Below, piece by piece: positions 1-6,988 of a DNA stretch of 10,751 nt. Below the pieces are notes generated by a model. It did no database searches and had not been told where the DNA came from. It was given only the letters and a program-made list of their open reading frames with translations. Location of the stretch: NCBI GenBank assembly GCA_030691295.1, contig JAUYEQ010000159.1, positions 1 to 10,751 on the forward strand. The letters run 5' to 3'. The position numbers and the translations under genes are program-made. This stretch comes from Bacteroidota bacterium (GTDB lineage Bacteria; Bacteroidota; Bacteroidia; Bacteroidales; Prolixibacteraceae). Each line of letters opens with the position of its first letter. Within the stretch, counting starts at the first letter, position 1.

Positions 1-348
1 GATGTGGCCAATAAAATAGGCACTTATCTGAAAGCACTTGCCGCTGCCGATAATGGAATCCCGTTTTATGTGGCATTGCCGTCAACCACCATCGATTGGA
101 ATTTGAATGACGGAATTGTAGAAATTCCTATTGAGCAACGCAATGCCAGCGAGGTTTCCATGATGGAAGGATTGCTGGATAATGAAGTTCATGAGTTCAG
201 GATACTTCCGGAGAAAAGTGCAGTGGCCAATTATGGTTTCGATGTGACTCCGGCACTGTTGGTAACCGGATTAATCACAGAAAGAGGCATCTGCAAATCA
301 ACCCGCGAAGGCATTTTAAGCTTGTTTCCTGAAAAAGCGAACTTATGA
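1..348 (+). CDS. mtnA: S-methyl-5-thioribose-1-phosphate isomerase, C-terminal part (5' end outside window)
   Basis: MtnA converts 5-methylthioribose-1-phosphate (MTR-1P) to 5-methylthioribulose-1-phosphate (MTRu-1P) in the cytoplasm, during recycling of methylthioadenosine from polyamine or SAM metabolism. The frame is open from base 1 and encodes about 115 residues, roughly the last third of a protein usually near 350 residues. The visible part carries family hallmarks: DVANKIGTY at the very start, FYVALPSTTIDW, IPIEQR, and the C-terminal block NYGFDVTPALLVTGLITERG. The catalytic Cys and Asp of the family lie upstream of this fragment and cannot be checked. The GTG at 4-6 is an internal valine, not a start. 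The stop overlaps the ATG of the aldolase gene by 4 bp (ATGA), so the two are probably translationally coupled. The related eIF2B-like or ribose-1,5-bisphosphate isomerases are less likely, because the next two genes are also MTA-pathway genes. Confidence 0.93.
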   Translation, partial: DVANKIGTYLKALAAADNGIPFYVALPSTTIDWNLNDGIVEIPIEQRNASEVSMMEGLLDNEVHEFRILPEKSAVANYGFDVTPALLVTGLITERGICKSTREGILSLFPEKANL

Positions 349-947
349 CAGAAGGATACATCAAATTTAACTGCAACTGGATGCTGAAGCAGTTTCCGTT
401 TCAGGAAGAAGTTTATGAAGAACTGGAAGCAGCAAGAGTCAAACTTCGTAATTTGGGATTGATCGGAATGTATCCTGACGGAATTGGCTTCGGAAACATT
501 TCAGTAAGATCTTCAGGCGGCAAATCGTTTATTATTACCGGCAGTGCGACCGGTCATTTTGAAAAACTTGGCCAAATACATTACGCTTTGGTTACCGGAT
601 ATGATTTTGAAAAGAATTCAATTTTCTGCACAGGACTCACAAAAGCTTCAGCCGAAAGTCTCACTCATGCAGCAATTTACGAATCACTTCCTGAAGTAGG
701 CGCTGTGGTACATGTTCACTGCTTTTGGTTATGGGAAAGACTGCTAAACAACTGCCCAACAACTTCCGCCGAAATTGAATACGGAACTCCTGAAATGGCT
801 TATGCAGTAGGAGAACTTGCTTCAGGAATAAATGGAAAAATCATTGTAATGGGCGGTCATCGGGAAGGAATTTTAGCCTTTGGCAGCAACCTTATTGAAG
901 CGACAACTGAGATTATCAACATTTATAACCGATACAAAAATGACTAA
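345..947 (+). CDS. Class II aldolase/adducin family protein, probable MTRu-1P aldolase (DHAP shunt) or MtnB-like dehydratase
   Basis: This 200-residue cytoplasmic protein belongs to the zinc-dependent class II aldolase (FucA/AraD/MtnB) family. Visible motifs are the phosphate-binding GNISVR near 50-55 and TGSATG near 65-70, the catalytic-type glutamate E104 in SAESLTH, the zinc ligands H123 and H125 in VVHVHCF, and a third zinc histidine, H172, in GGHREG. The start is fixed by the 4-bp overlap with mtnA. Lying between mtnA and mtnP, it should act on 5-methylthioribulose-1-phosphate. It could either cleave it to dihydroxyacetone phosphate plus (methylthio)acetaldehyde (the DHAP-shunt Ald2 role) or dehydrate it (the MtnB role of classic methionine salvage). 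An equivalent set acting on 5-deoxyribose phosphates from 5'-deoxyadenosine is also possible. Family membership is clear from the motifs. The substrate is inferred from context, and the choice of aldolase over dehydratase cannot be settled by eye. Confidence 0.85.
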   Translation: MTEGYIKFNCNWMLKQFPFQEEVYEELEAARVKLRNLGLIGMYPDGIGFGNISVRSSGGKSFIITGSATGHFEKLGQIHYALVTGYDFEKNSIFCTGLTKASAESLTHAAIYESLPEVGAVVHVHCFWLWERLLNNCPTTSAEIEYGTPEMAYAVGELASGINGKIIVMGGHREGILAFGSNLIEATTEIINIYNRYKND

Positions 948-1686
948 AATTGCCATCATTGGTGGCTCCGGCCTCGAAAATCCTGCGATCCTGAAAAATG
1001 CCACCGACCTGAAAATAGACACACCATACGGGCCAACAACTTCCGATTTCAAATGCGGAACAATCAATGGCCGCGAGGTAGCAATTCTTTCGCGCCACGG
1101 TCGACAGCATACTATTCCGCCAACACAGGTATGCAATCGGGCCAATATTTGGGCGATCCGCGAAATTGGTTGCACCCACATTCTTGCAACCACGGCCTGC
1201 GGAAGTTTGCGTCGGGAAATCGGTCGCGGCGATTTTGTTGTACTCGATCAGTTCATCGATTTTACACGACATCGACCGGTAACATTCTTCGAATCGTTTG
1301 AGCCCCGTGAGATGAAACATACGCCAATGGCTGATCCTTTCGACAACTTCCTTCGAACGAAGATCATCGAAACGGCAAACGAATTGAAAATGAAGATTTT
1401 TGAGAAAGGAACAGTTGTGACCATCGAGGGGCCGCGCTTTTCAACCCGCGCTGAATCAAATATGTTTCGTTTGTGGGGAGCTGACGTGATAAATATGTCA
1501 ACCGCTCCTGAGGCAATTCTCGCCAATGAACTTGGTATTCCGTATGCAGCCATTGCCATGAGTACCGACTACGACTGCTGGAAAACCGATGAAGCACCGG
1601 TTACATGGGGTGATGTATTAAAGGTTTTTAACCAGAATGTGAATCATGTGATTGATTTGCTGGTGAATACAATTGGGAAGATGTAG
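940..1686 (+). CDS. mtnP: S-methyl-5'-thioadenosine phosphorylase
   Basis: MtnP splits methylthioadenosine with phosphate into adenine and MTR-1P, the substrate of MtnA. The 248-residue protein closely resembles the MTAP branch of the PNP/MTAP family. It opens with KIAIIGGSGL, then shows SRHGRQHTIPP (phosphate site), NRANIWAIREIGCTHILATTACGSLR, VVLDQFIDFT, TVVTIEGPRFSTRAE, WGADVINMS and the base-binding STDYDCWK. I chose the ATG at 940 because the conserved N-terminus begins there. An in-frame ATG at 880 would add 20 residues with no family resemblance, and they lie inside the upstream gene. The start overlaps the aldolase stop by 8 bp, so all three genes look like one operon with MtnP acting first in the pathway. 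A purine nucleoside phosphorylase with broader specificity is possible, but the DYDCW motif favours MTA or 5'-deoxyadenosine. Confidence 0.95.
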   Translation: MTKIAIIGGSGLENPAILKNATDLKIDTPYGPTTSDFKCGTINGREVAILSRHGRQHTIPPTQVCNRANIWAIREIGCTHILATTACGSLRREIGRGDFVVLDQFIDFTRHRPVTFFESFEPREMKHTPMADPFDNFLRTKIIETANELKMKIFEKGTVVTIEGPRFSTRAESNMFRLWGADVINMSTAPEAILANELGIPYAAIAMSTDYDCWKTDEAPVTWGDVLKVFNQNVNHVIDLLVNTIGKM

Positions 1687-1871
1687 ACTTGTTTTAACTG
1701 GCTAAATAAAAACAGGAAATGATCACTTTATCTGGATTGTTGGCACAGGTTTTGTAAAGCAAAACGCCATGTAGTTTGTCTCAAAGCCATGAACAATTAC
1801 AAGTCGGTCAATTTATAAGGTTAAGAGAGAAAAGGTTTATAAAATTTGACTGGTTTTCATACTTCAATTAC

Positions 1872-1904
1872 AAAAGCCATTTCGGAATTTCCGGAGTGGC
1901 TTTT
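1872..1904. terminator. Bidirectional hairpin between convergent genes
   Basis: AAAAGCCA (1872-1879) and TGGCTTTT (1897-1904) are perfect 8-bp inverted arms. An inner CGGA/TCCG stem (1883-1886 and 1890-1893) has a 3-nt loop. The outer A and T runs give a U-tract on either strand, fitting a shared terminator for the mtnP operon and the minus-strand HU/SPOR gene. The 185 bp between mtnP and this hairpin hold nothing I recognise. Confidence 0.6.
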
Positions 1905-1932
1905 CACTGTTAGAAAGTTTCATAAAACAAAG

Positions 1933-1950
1933 AAGCCCATTTCGGAGCTT
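1933..1950 (-). terminator. Weak hairpin just downstream of the HU/SPOR gene
   Basis: Read on the minus strand after the stop codon at 1958, AAGC pairs with GCTT, extended by CC/GG across a one-base bulge, with a 5-nt loop. A T-rich stretch follows. The core (GCCCATTTCGGA on the plus strand) is nearly the same as in the hairpin at 1872-1904 (GCCATTTCGGA), so this may be a duplicated terminator. Confidence 0.35.
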
Positions 1951-1957
1951 TCAAAAA

Positions 1958-2872
1958 TTATTCGTTTGCGGATATCCAGACACCCGACTGTGGGTTATGG
2001 TAGAGCAGTTTGTTCAGTTCTTTCTGTGCATCTTCTATTGTAATAAAACCTTTCATTGCAATGCGGTGCAGGCCTTTAAAAACACCAAGATTTTGGCCGT
2101 TGTATCCCTGCTCTTTCAGTTGCTGAAGGTAATTAACTGCATTTTCTTCGCTTTTGAAACTTCCGCCGATAATGTAATAATTGAACCTGGTTTGTTCCTG
2201 AACCGCAACGTTTGCTGTATATTCAGCAGTTGCTGGTTCCGAAGTATTAACCGCAACAGCAGGAGCACTTTGAATGAAGGTTTCCCACATTCCCATGTCT
2301 GATTTCGACAGAAATACTTTGTTGTTTTTAATTGGGATAAGTGCCATAGCAAATAATAAAGGAATTGCAATCACCAGTTTTTGCAATTTGCGCTTCTGAA
2401 AAATAACAGGAACGGGCTCGCGGTATTCAACCTTAAATGCAGGTTTCGGCATTTGCCGTTGGTAAAGCTTTTCGTAAGAGAAATTCTGAAGGCCATAGGA
2501 ATCAACCAACAAATTTTGTCTCAACTGAGGTTCGAAAAGCAAATTCTCGCGCGAATCGTAGTGCAGATAGCCTACACCTTCGAAAAATACATTTCGGTTC
2601 CGTTCGAGGTTAAGATTGGTTTCTTCAACAAAACTGTCGAGTTTTTGCTTTGCGCTGAAATAATCGATTCCTTCTGTTTCAGAAATGTAATTAATGAGCA
2701 AACCATCATTTGAATTCAGCTTATTATTGAAAGCGATTTCTTTGGTAGGAGGGAAAAACTGATTGTTTTCGATTGTTGCCGGTTTGTAATTGGCCACAAA
2801 GCCACCAAACTCAGGAATGATAACGCAATCATTCAGCAACAAAAGCTCTTTTATGTATTGATTTATTTCCAT
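1958..2872 (-). CDS. Membrane-anchored HU (CCDC81-type) and SPOR domain protein
   Basis: This 304-residue protein is of a type I associate with Bacteroidota. Residues about 1-58 and 60-130 match the tandem prokaryotic CCDC81-type HU domains (opening MEINQYIKELLLLNDCVIIP, then EFGGFVANY, then NVFFEGVGYLHYD). A basic stretch (KRKLQK, 160-165) leads into one membrane helix at about 166-181. A low-complexity Ala/Val/Thr-rich linker follows, then a SPOR domain at about 231-304 (FNYYIIGGSFKSEENAVNYLQQLKEQGY...). SPOR domains bind denuded peptidoglycan glycan strands at division sites. By the positive-inside rule the HU part is cytoplasmic and the SPOR part periplasmic. An AGGAG at 2877-2881 lies 4 nt before the ATG, an unusually clear Shine-Dalgarno for this phylum. 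The gene is transcribed alone, divergent from galE. Its precise function is not known to me; a link between cytoplasm or nucleoid and septal cell wall is only inference. Confidence 0.88.
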   Translation of the reverse strand: MEINQYIKELLLLNDCVIIPEFGGFVANYKPATIENNQFFPPTKEIAFNNKLNSNDGLLINYISETEGIDYFSAKQKLDSFVEETNLNLERNRNVFFEGVGYLHYDSRENLLFEPQLRQNLLVDSYGLQNFSYEKLYQRQMPKPAFKVEYREPVPVIFQKRKLQKLVIAIPLLFAMALIPIKNNKVFLSKSDMGMWETFIQSAPAVAVNTSEPATAEYTANVAVQEQTRFNYYIIGGSFKSEENAVNYLQQLKEQGYNGQNLGVFKGLHRIAMKGFITIEDAQKELNKLLYHNPQSGVWISANE

Positions 2873-2892
2873 ATTTCTCCTGTTTAAAGAGT

Positions 2893-2900
2893 CAAAAGTA
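2893..2900 (-). promoter_or_regulatory. Bacteroidota -7 box for the HU/SPOR gene
   Basis: The minus strand reads TACTTTTG, a full match to the TAnnTTTG -7 consensus, ending 20 nt before the start codon. The nearest TTTG upstream on that strand (2925-2928) is 24 nt away, a little far for a -33 element, so only the -7 box is supported. The same octamer at the same distance precedes the PepSY-TM gene. Confidence 0.5.
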
Positions 2901-3005
2901 AGAAAATTATGCGATGCTTCAAGGCAAAGTTTTCAACAACCCGGGGTATTTTATTATCATTCAAACTTAACTCTGTTGGAAAGCCAAAGGAAACCAGATA
3001 ATTCC

Positions 3006-3013
3006 TAAATTTG
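3006..3013 (+). promoter_or_regulatory. Bacteroidota -7 box for galE-rfbB
   Basis: TAAATTTG matches TAnnTTTG and lies 25 nt before the galE ATG, in the divergent intergenic region (2873-3038). No well-spaced TTTG -33 element is visible. It implies a very short leader and probable co-transcription of galE and rfbB. Confidence 0.45.
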
Positions 3014-3038
3014 CGGCTCAACATAAATAAATCAAATA

Positions 3039-4064
3039 ATGAAACAAATTTTGGTTACCGGTGGTACCGGATACATTGGTTCGCATACAGCAGTTGAATT
3101 GCAGAATGCAGGTTTTGAAGTGATTATTGTTGACAATCTCTCGAATTCGAGCCTTGAGGTCTTGGACGGAATTGAAAAAATTACCGGAGTCCGACCTACT
3201 TTTGTACAGTTCGATTTGGTTGAAGCAGATAAATTGAATGATTTTTTTGCAAAATATCCTGACATTGAGGCAATCATACATTTTGCAGCTTCAAAAGCGG
3301 TTGGCGAATCGGTTGAAAAACCTTTGTTATATTATCGAAATAACTTGGTTTCGTTGATCAACCTTCTGGAATGTCAGTTGAAATATGGGATTTCGAACAT
3401 TGTATTTTCATCTTCATGTACTGTTTACGGGCAACCTGATGAATTGCCGGTTACCGAAAATACTCCACGAAAAGATGCTGAATCTCCATACGGAAATACG
3501 AAAAGGGTGAATGAAGATATTTTAAAAGATACCATTGCTGCCAATCCACAAATTAAAGGAATTGCACTTCGGTATTTTAATCCGGTGGGAGCCCATCCGT
3601 CAGCCATAATTGGCGAACTTCCTCTGGGAGTGCCTGCCAACCTTGTTCCTTTTATCACGCAAACGGCTGCCGGATTGCGTGGTGAGTTGAAGGTTTTTGG
3701 AAACGATTACGATACAATCGATGGTTCGGCCGTGCGTGATTACATCAACGTGGTTGACCTGGCAAAAGCGCACGTAATTGCTGTTGAGCGGTTAATCTAT
3801 AATAAAAACAAAACCGGCTACGAAATTTTCAACCTTGGAACGGGTCAGGGTGTTTCAGTTCTTGAAATGGTCCATGCTTTTCAGATGGCCACAGCAGTGA
3901 AGCTGAATTACAAGATTGTTGACCGCAGGGCTGGAGACATCGAAAAAATATGGGCCGATACTACTTTGGCCAATGAAGAATTGGGATGGAAAGCTGAAAC
4001 CGGATTGGAAGAAACTTTGCTTTCTGCCTGGAACTGGGAAAAGCGGGTGCGCGGAATGGAATAA
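3039..4064 (+). CDS. galE: UDP-glucose 4-epimerase
   Basis: GalE interconverts UDP-glucose and UDP-galactose using bound NAD, in the cytoplasm, and feeds galactose use and surface glycan synthesis. The 341-residue length is typical of this extended short-chain dehydrogenase family. Visible motifs are the NAD-binding GGTGYIG at 8-14, HFAASKAVGES near 81-91, the catalytic serine S126 in SSSCTVYG, the Y151xxxK155 pair in SPYGNTK, RYFNPVGAHPS near 178-188, and RDYINVVDLA near 233-242. The position matching the gate residue of E. coli GalE (Tyr299; Cys307 in the human enzyme) appears to be I304 in IEKIWAD. That is smaller than Tyr, so some activity on UDP-N-acetyl sugars cannot be excluded. The gene lies 57 bp before rfbB in the same direction, suggesting one nucleotide-sugar unit. 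Confidence 0.94.
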   Translation: MKQILVTGGTGYIGSHTAVELQNAGFEVIIVDNLSNSSLEVLDGIEKITGVRPTFVQFDLVEADKLNDFFAKYPDIEAIIHFAASKAVGESVEKPLLYYRNNLVSLINLLECQLKYGISNIVFSSSCTVYGQPDELPVTENTPRKDAESPYGNTKRVNEDILKDTIAANPQIKGIALRYFNPVGAHPSAIIGELPLGVPANLVPFITQTAAGLRGELKVFGNDYDTIDGSAVRDYINVVDLAKAHVIAVERLIYNKNKTGYEIFNLGTGQGVSVLEMVHAFQMATAVKLNYKIVDRRAGDIEKIWADTTLANEELGWKAETGLEETLLSAWNWEKRVRGME

Positions 4065-4121
4065 GCGTTGTGCAATTGGAAGTAGATTTATAAATGACTT
4101 TAATTAATATAACAGTTTGAT

Positions 4122-5174
4122 ATGAAGACAATCCTGATTACCGGAGGCGCCGGATTTATTGGTTCGCACCTTGTTCGTTTGTTCGTAAACAAGTATCCTG
4201 AATATAAAATCGTAAATCTCGACAAGCTCACTTACGCCGGAAATCTGGCGAATCTGACAGACATTGAGGGCAAGGCAAATTATGAATTTGTGAAAGGCGA
4301 TATCGTTGATGCAGATTTTATCCTGAAGCTTTTTATTGAAAGGCAATTTGATGCAGTAATCCATCTGGCAGCCGAATCGCATGTTGACCGGTCGATCACC
4401 AATCCAACTGAATTCGTATTTACCAATGTGATCGGTACAGTGAATTTGCTGAATGCCATTCGTCACATCTGGAAAGACAATACCGGAGGCAAGCGCTTTT
4501 ACCACATTTCAACCGACGAGGTATATGGAAGTCTGGGCAGCGAAGGCATGTTTACCGAAAAAACCGGTTACGATCCGCACAGTCCGTATTCGGCGTCAAA
4601 AGCCAGTTCCGACCATTTTGTGCGTGCTTACCACGATACTTTCGGGTTACCGGTTGTGGTTTCAAACTGCTCGAACAATTACGGTTCGTTCCAGTTTCCT
4701 GAGAAACTGATTCCGCTGTTTATCAACAATATCAAGAATAACAAAGCATTGCCGGTGTATGGCGAAGGTCTCAATATTCGCGACTGGTTGTGGGTTGAAG
4801 ATCATGCCAGAGCAATTGATGTGATTTTCCATCACGGAAAAGATGGCGACACTTACAACATCGGCGGACACAACGAATGGACAAACATTGATTTAATAAA
4901 GGTGATGTGCCGCATCATGGACAGTAAGCTCAGGCGTGAACCCGGAACTTCTGAAAAGCTGATTACCTACGTGAAGGACCGCGCAGGACATGATTTGCGT
5001 TATGCGATCGACTCCTCCAAATTGCAAAAAGAACTGAATTGGGTGCCGAGCCTTCAGTTTGAACAAGGTTTGGAAATCACAATCGACTGGTATCTTGAAA
5101 ATACAGAATGGATGGAAAACGTTACCAGCGGCGATTACCAAAGCTATTACGACAAACAGTATCAGAACAGGTAA
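4122..5174 (+). CDS. rfbB: dTDP-glucose 4,6-dehydratase
   Basis: RfbB (RmlB) removes water from dTDP-glucose to give dTDP-4-keto-6-deoxyglucose, the committed step to dTDP-L-rhamnose and other deoxysugars of O-antigen and exopolysaccharide. The 350-residue protein has the NAD motif GGAGFIG at 8-14, LDKLTYAGN near 33-41, HLAAESHVDRS near 81-91, the catalytic T131-D132-E133 in STDEVYG, the Y156xxxK160 pair in SPYSASK, SNCSNNYG near 181-188, RDWLWVEDH near 220-228 and DRAGHDLRYAID near 286-297. These are all hallmarks of RfbB rather than of other epimerases or dehydratases. The usual partners rfbA, rfbC and rfbD are not in the window, so this copy sits apart from a full rhamnose cluster or serves another deoxysugar. 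A strong terminator follows within 25 bp of the stop, closing the unit with galE. Confidence 0.95.
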   Translation: MKTILITGGAGFIGSHLVRLFVNKYPEYKIVNLDKLTYAGNLANLTDIEGKANYEFVKGDIVDADFILKLFIERQFDAVIHLAAESHVDRSITNPTEFVFTNVIGTVNLLNAIRHIWKDNTGGKRFYHISTDEVYGSLGSEGMFTEKTGYDPHSPYSASKASSDHFVRAYHDTFGLPVVVSNCSNNYGSFQFPEKLIPLFINNIKNNKALPVYGEGLNIRDWLWVEDHARAIDVIFHHGKDGDTYNIGGHNEWTNIDLIKVMCRIMDSKLRREPGTSEKLITYVKDRAGHDLRYAIDSSKLQKELNWVPSLQFEQGLEITIDWYLENTEWMENVTSGDYQSYYDKQYQNR

Positions 5175-5198
5175 AGGCGCAGTCAAAGGCAAAGAAAT

Positions 5199-5243
5199 AA
5201 AAAAGTCCGGGTTCCACTCAAAGTGAAGCCCGGACTTTTTTTT
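5199..5243 (+). terminator. Strong rho-independent terminator after rfbB
   Basis: AAAAAAGTCCGGG (5199-5211) pairs with CCCGGACTTTTTT (5229-5241), and the T-run continues to 5243. The loop can fold further through CACT (5215-5218) with AGTG (5222-5225). The A-run on the left means it could also work on the opposite strand. Its position closes the galE-rfbB unit and separates it from the amidase gene. Confidence 0.9.
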
Positions 5244-5253
5244 AATAAGTGGC

Positions 5254-5267
5254 CCGGAAAAATCCGG
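5254..5267 (+). terminator. Short secondary hairpin behind the main terminator
   Basis: CCGGA (5254-5258), a loop of four A and TCCGG (5263-5267) form a compact hairpin. A T-rich stretch (TTTTCTTTTT) starts six bases later, at 5274. It may be a back-up terminator for rfbB, but the gap before the T-rich stretch makes it weak. Confidence 0.3.
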
Positions 5268-5320
5268 AGCGACTTTTCTTTTTCCTGAATTTAAAGAACC
5301 AACAGAACTTTTCTTAAATT

Positions 5321-5354
5321 GACGTTTCAATTTACACCAATCTTATGAAACGTC
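5321..5354 (+). promoter_or_regulatory. Inverted repeat enclosing the amidase start codon
   Basis: GACGTTTCA (5321-5329) and TGAAACGTC (5346-5354) are perfect 9-bp inverted arms with 16 bp between them. The right arm contains the U and G of the AUG at 5345 and the next two codons. In RNA this would form a stem hiding the start codon; as DNA it could be an operator. One such repeat somewhere in 10 kb is expected by chance, so only its position makes it notable. Confidence 0.3.
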
Positions 5355-6937
5355 GAAATTTCTTTAAAACCGCAGTTTTAGGTGGTGGGACGCTTGCTCT
5401 GGCTCCTTTGAGTTCATGCGTTCAGCCAACATCCAAAACCGAGTATTCAGTTAATTTTGCTGATTTTGAGCTGAATGAATGGACCATTTCCCAACTTCGG
5501 GAGCAAATGAGTTCGGGCAAAATGACTTCCGAAGGAATTACCCGGAAATACTTTGACCGGATCGAGTTGCTCAACAACAATGGTCCTGAATTGCGGGCAG
5601 TTATTGAGATTAATCCGGAAGCGATTGCCATTGCCCAAAAATTAGATGTCGAGCGAATGGTCGGTAAATTGCGCGGACCGCTGCACGGAATTCCGGTGCT
5701 GATAAAAGACAATATCGATACCGGCGACCAAATGCAAACCACTGCCGGTTCGCTTGCAATGGTTGGAAATCCGGCTCCCGATGACGCGATTATCATTCAA
5801 AAATTACGGGAAGCCGGTGCGGTTCTTTTGGGCAAAACCAACTTGAGCGAATGGGCAAACTTTCGTTCTAACAAATCATCCAGCGGATGGAGTGGGAGAG
5901 GCGGACAGGTTCGCAATCCGTTTTGTCTGGATCGAAGTCCCTGCGGTTCTAGTTCAGGAACCGGAGCGGCTGTTTCTGCAAATTTGTGCGCAATCGGAAT
6001 CGGCACCGAAACCGATGGCTCGATTGTTTGCCCTTCAGGAATTAACGGAATTGTGGGCATCAAACCAACCGTTGGATTTTGGAGCGGTGATGGAATCATT
6101 CCTATTTCTCACAGCCAGGATACGGCAGGGCCTATGGCGCGAACTGTTTCGGATGCTGCTGTTTTGCTGGGATTGTTGGGTGACGAAGCTCAGGATTACA
6201 CACAGTATTTGGATGTAAACGGTTTGAAAAATGCCCGGATTGGAATTGCTTCCGACTATTTTGGATTTAGTGCTGAAGTGGATAAATTAATGATCGAAGC
6301 CATCCAAAAGATGAGGGATGGTGGCGCAATTATCATTGATAACCTGAAATTTGAAAAGCGGGAAGAATGGGGATCTGCTGAATGGCAGGTTCTGATTTCG
6401 GAATTTAAAGCCGACCTGAATGCTTACCTGAAAACCAGAACAGGATTGAAGGTTCAAACTTTGGCTGATTTGATTGAATTCAATAAAAAGAATGCCGATA
6501 CGGAATTGAAATGGTTTGGTCAGGAAATATTTGAAACGGCTGAAAAAACTACCGGATTGGAAGATCCCGTTTATCTGGAAGCACTGAAAAACTCAAAAAA
6601 GCTGACAAGGGAAGAAGGCATCGATAAATTAATGGATGAACACCAGCTTGACGCCTTGATTGCGCCAACCAACGGACCGGCATGGAAAATCGACTGGGTG
6701 AATGGCGACCATTTTGGAGGCGGAAGTTCGGATGTCGCAGCCATTTCTGGCTATCCCAACATTACCGTTCCGGTCGGATATGTACATGGATTGCCTGTCG
6801 GAATTTCATTTTTTGGTCGTGCATGGAGCGAACCTACTTTGATCAAACTGGCTTTTGCATTCGAGCAGGCTACCAAACACCGCAAAGCGCCGGGATTTTT
6901 GAACGAAATTGATAGTGATTTGCATAAGATAATATGA
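5345..6937 (+). CDS. Secreted amidase (amidase-signature family), predicted Tat-exported lipoprotein
   Basis: This 530-residue hydrolase belongs to the amidase-signature family, whose members cleave C-N amide bonds with a Ser-cisSer-Lys triad. K121 in LIKDNIDT, the cis-serine S202 in CGSSSGTGAAVS and the nucleophile S226 in TETDGSIVCPSG are all present. Their 24-residue Ser-Ser spacing equals that of peptide amidase and FAAH. The GatA-like KPTVGF block follows at 240-245. Residues about 270-450 are the variable insert, and YPNITVPVGYVHGLPVGISFFG near the C-terminus completes the fold. The N-terminus has a twin-arginine motif (RRNFFK), a hydrophobic stretch and a lipobox (LSSC, C25), so the mature enzyme is probably a lipoprotein outside the cytoplasm. 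This argues against the GatCAB transamidosome role and for scavenging peptide amides or other external amides. The substrate is unknown. No matching -7 box is visible upstream. Confidence 0.9.
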   Translation: MKRRNFFKTAVLGGGTLALAPLSSCVQPTSKTEYSVNFADFELNEWTISQLREQMSSGKMTSEGITRKYFDRIELLNNNGPELRAVIEINPEAIAIAQKLDVERMVGKLRGPLHGIPVLIKDNIDTGDQMQTTAGSLAMVGNPAPDDAIIIQKLREAGAVLLGKTNLSEWANFRSNKSSSGWSGRGGQVRNPFCLDRSPCGSSSGTGAAVSANLCAIGIGTETDGSIVCPSGINGIVGIKPTVGFWSGDGIIPISHSQDTAGPMARTVSDAAVLLGLLGDEAQDYTQYLDVNGLKNARIGIASDYFGFSAEVDKLMIEAIQKMRDGGAIIIDNLKFEKREEWGSAEWQVLISEFKADLNAYLKTRTGLKVQTLADLIEFNKKNADTELKWFGQEIFETAEKTTGLEDPVYLEALKNSKKLTREEGIDKLMDEHQLDALIAPTNGPAWKIDWVNGDHFGGGSSDVAAISGYPNITVPVGYVHGLPVGISFFGRAWSEPTLIKLAFAFEQATKHRKAPGFLNEIDSDLHKII

Positions 6938-6988
6938 AATCCAATTCATTCAAAACCAATTATTAACCCTGCATAAATTAAACATATC

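Noticed and set aside
880..939. Upstream in-frame start extending mtnP by 20 residues
   Set aside because: The extra residues show no family resemblance and lie inside the aldolase gene in another frame. The conserved KIAIIGGSGL starts right after the ATG at 940.
873..1320. Minus-strand open frames across the mtnP gene
   Set aside because: They are antisense to a strongly conserved coding region and have no recognisable domains.
1846..2043. Small plus-strand gene of 65 codons
   Set aside because: It overlaps two hairpins and the 3' end of the well-supported HU/SPOR gene, and its product resembles nothing I know.
4065..4121. Separate promoter for rfbB
   Set aside because: TAGATTTA (4083-4090) matches only part of TAnnTTTG and the gap is 57 bp, so read-through from galE is simpler.
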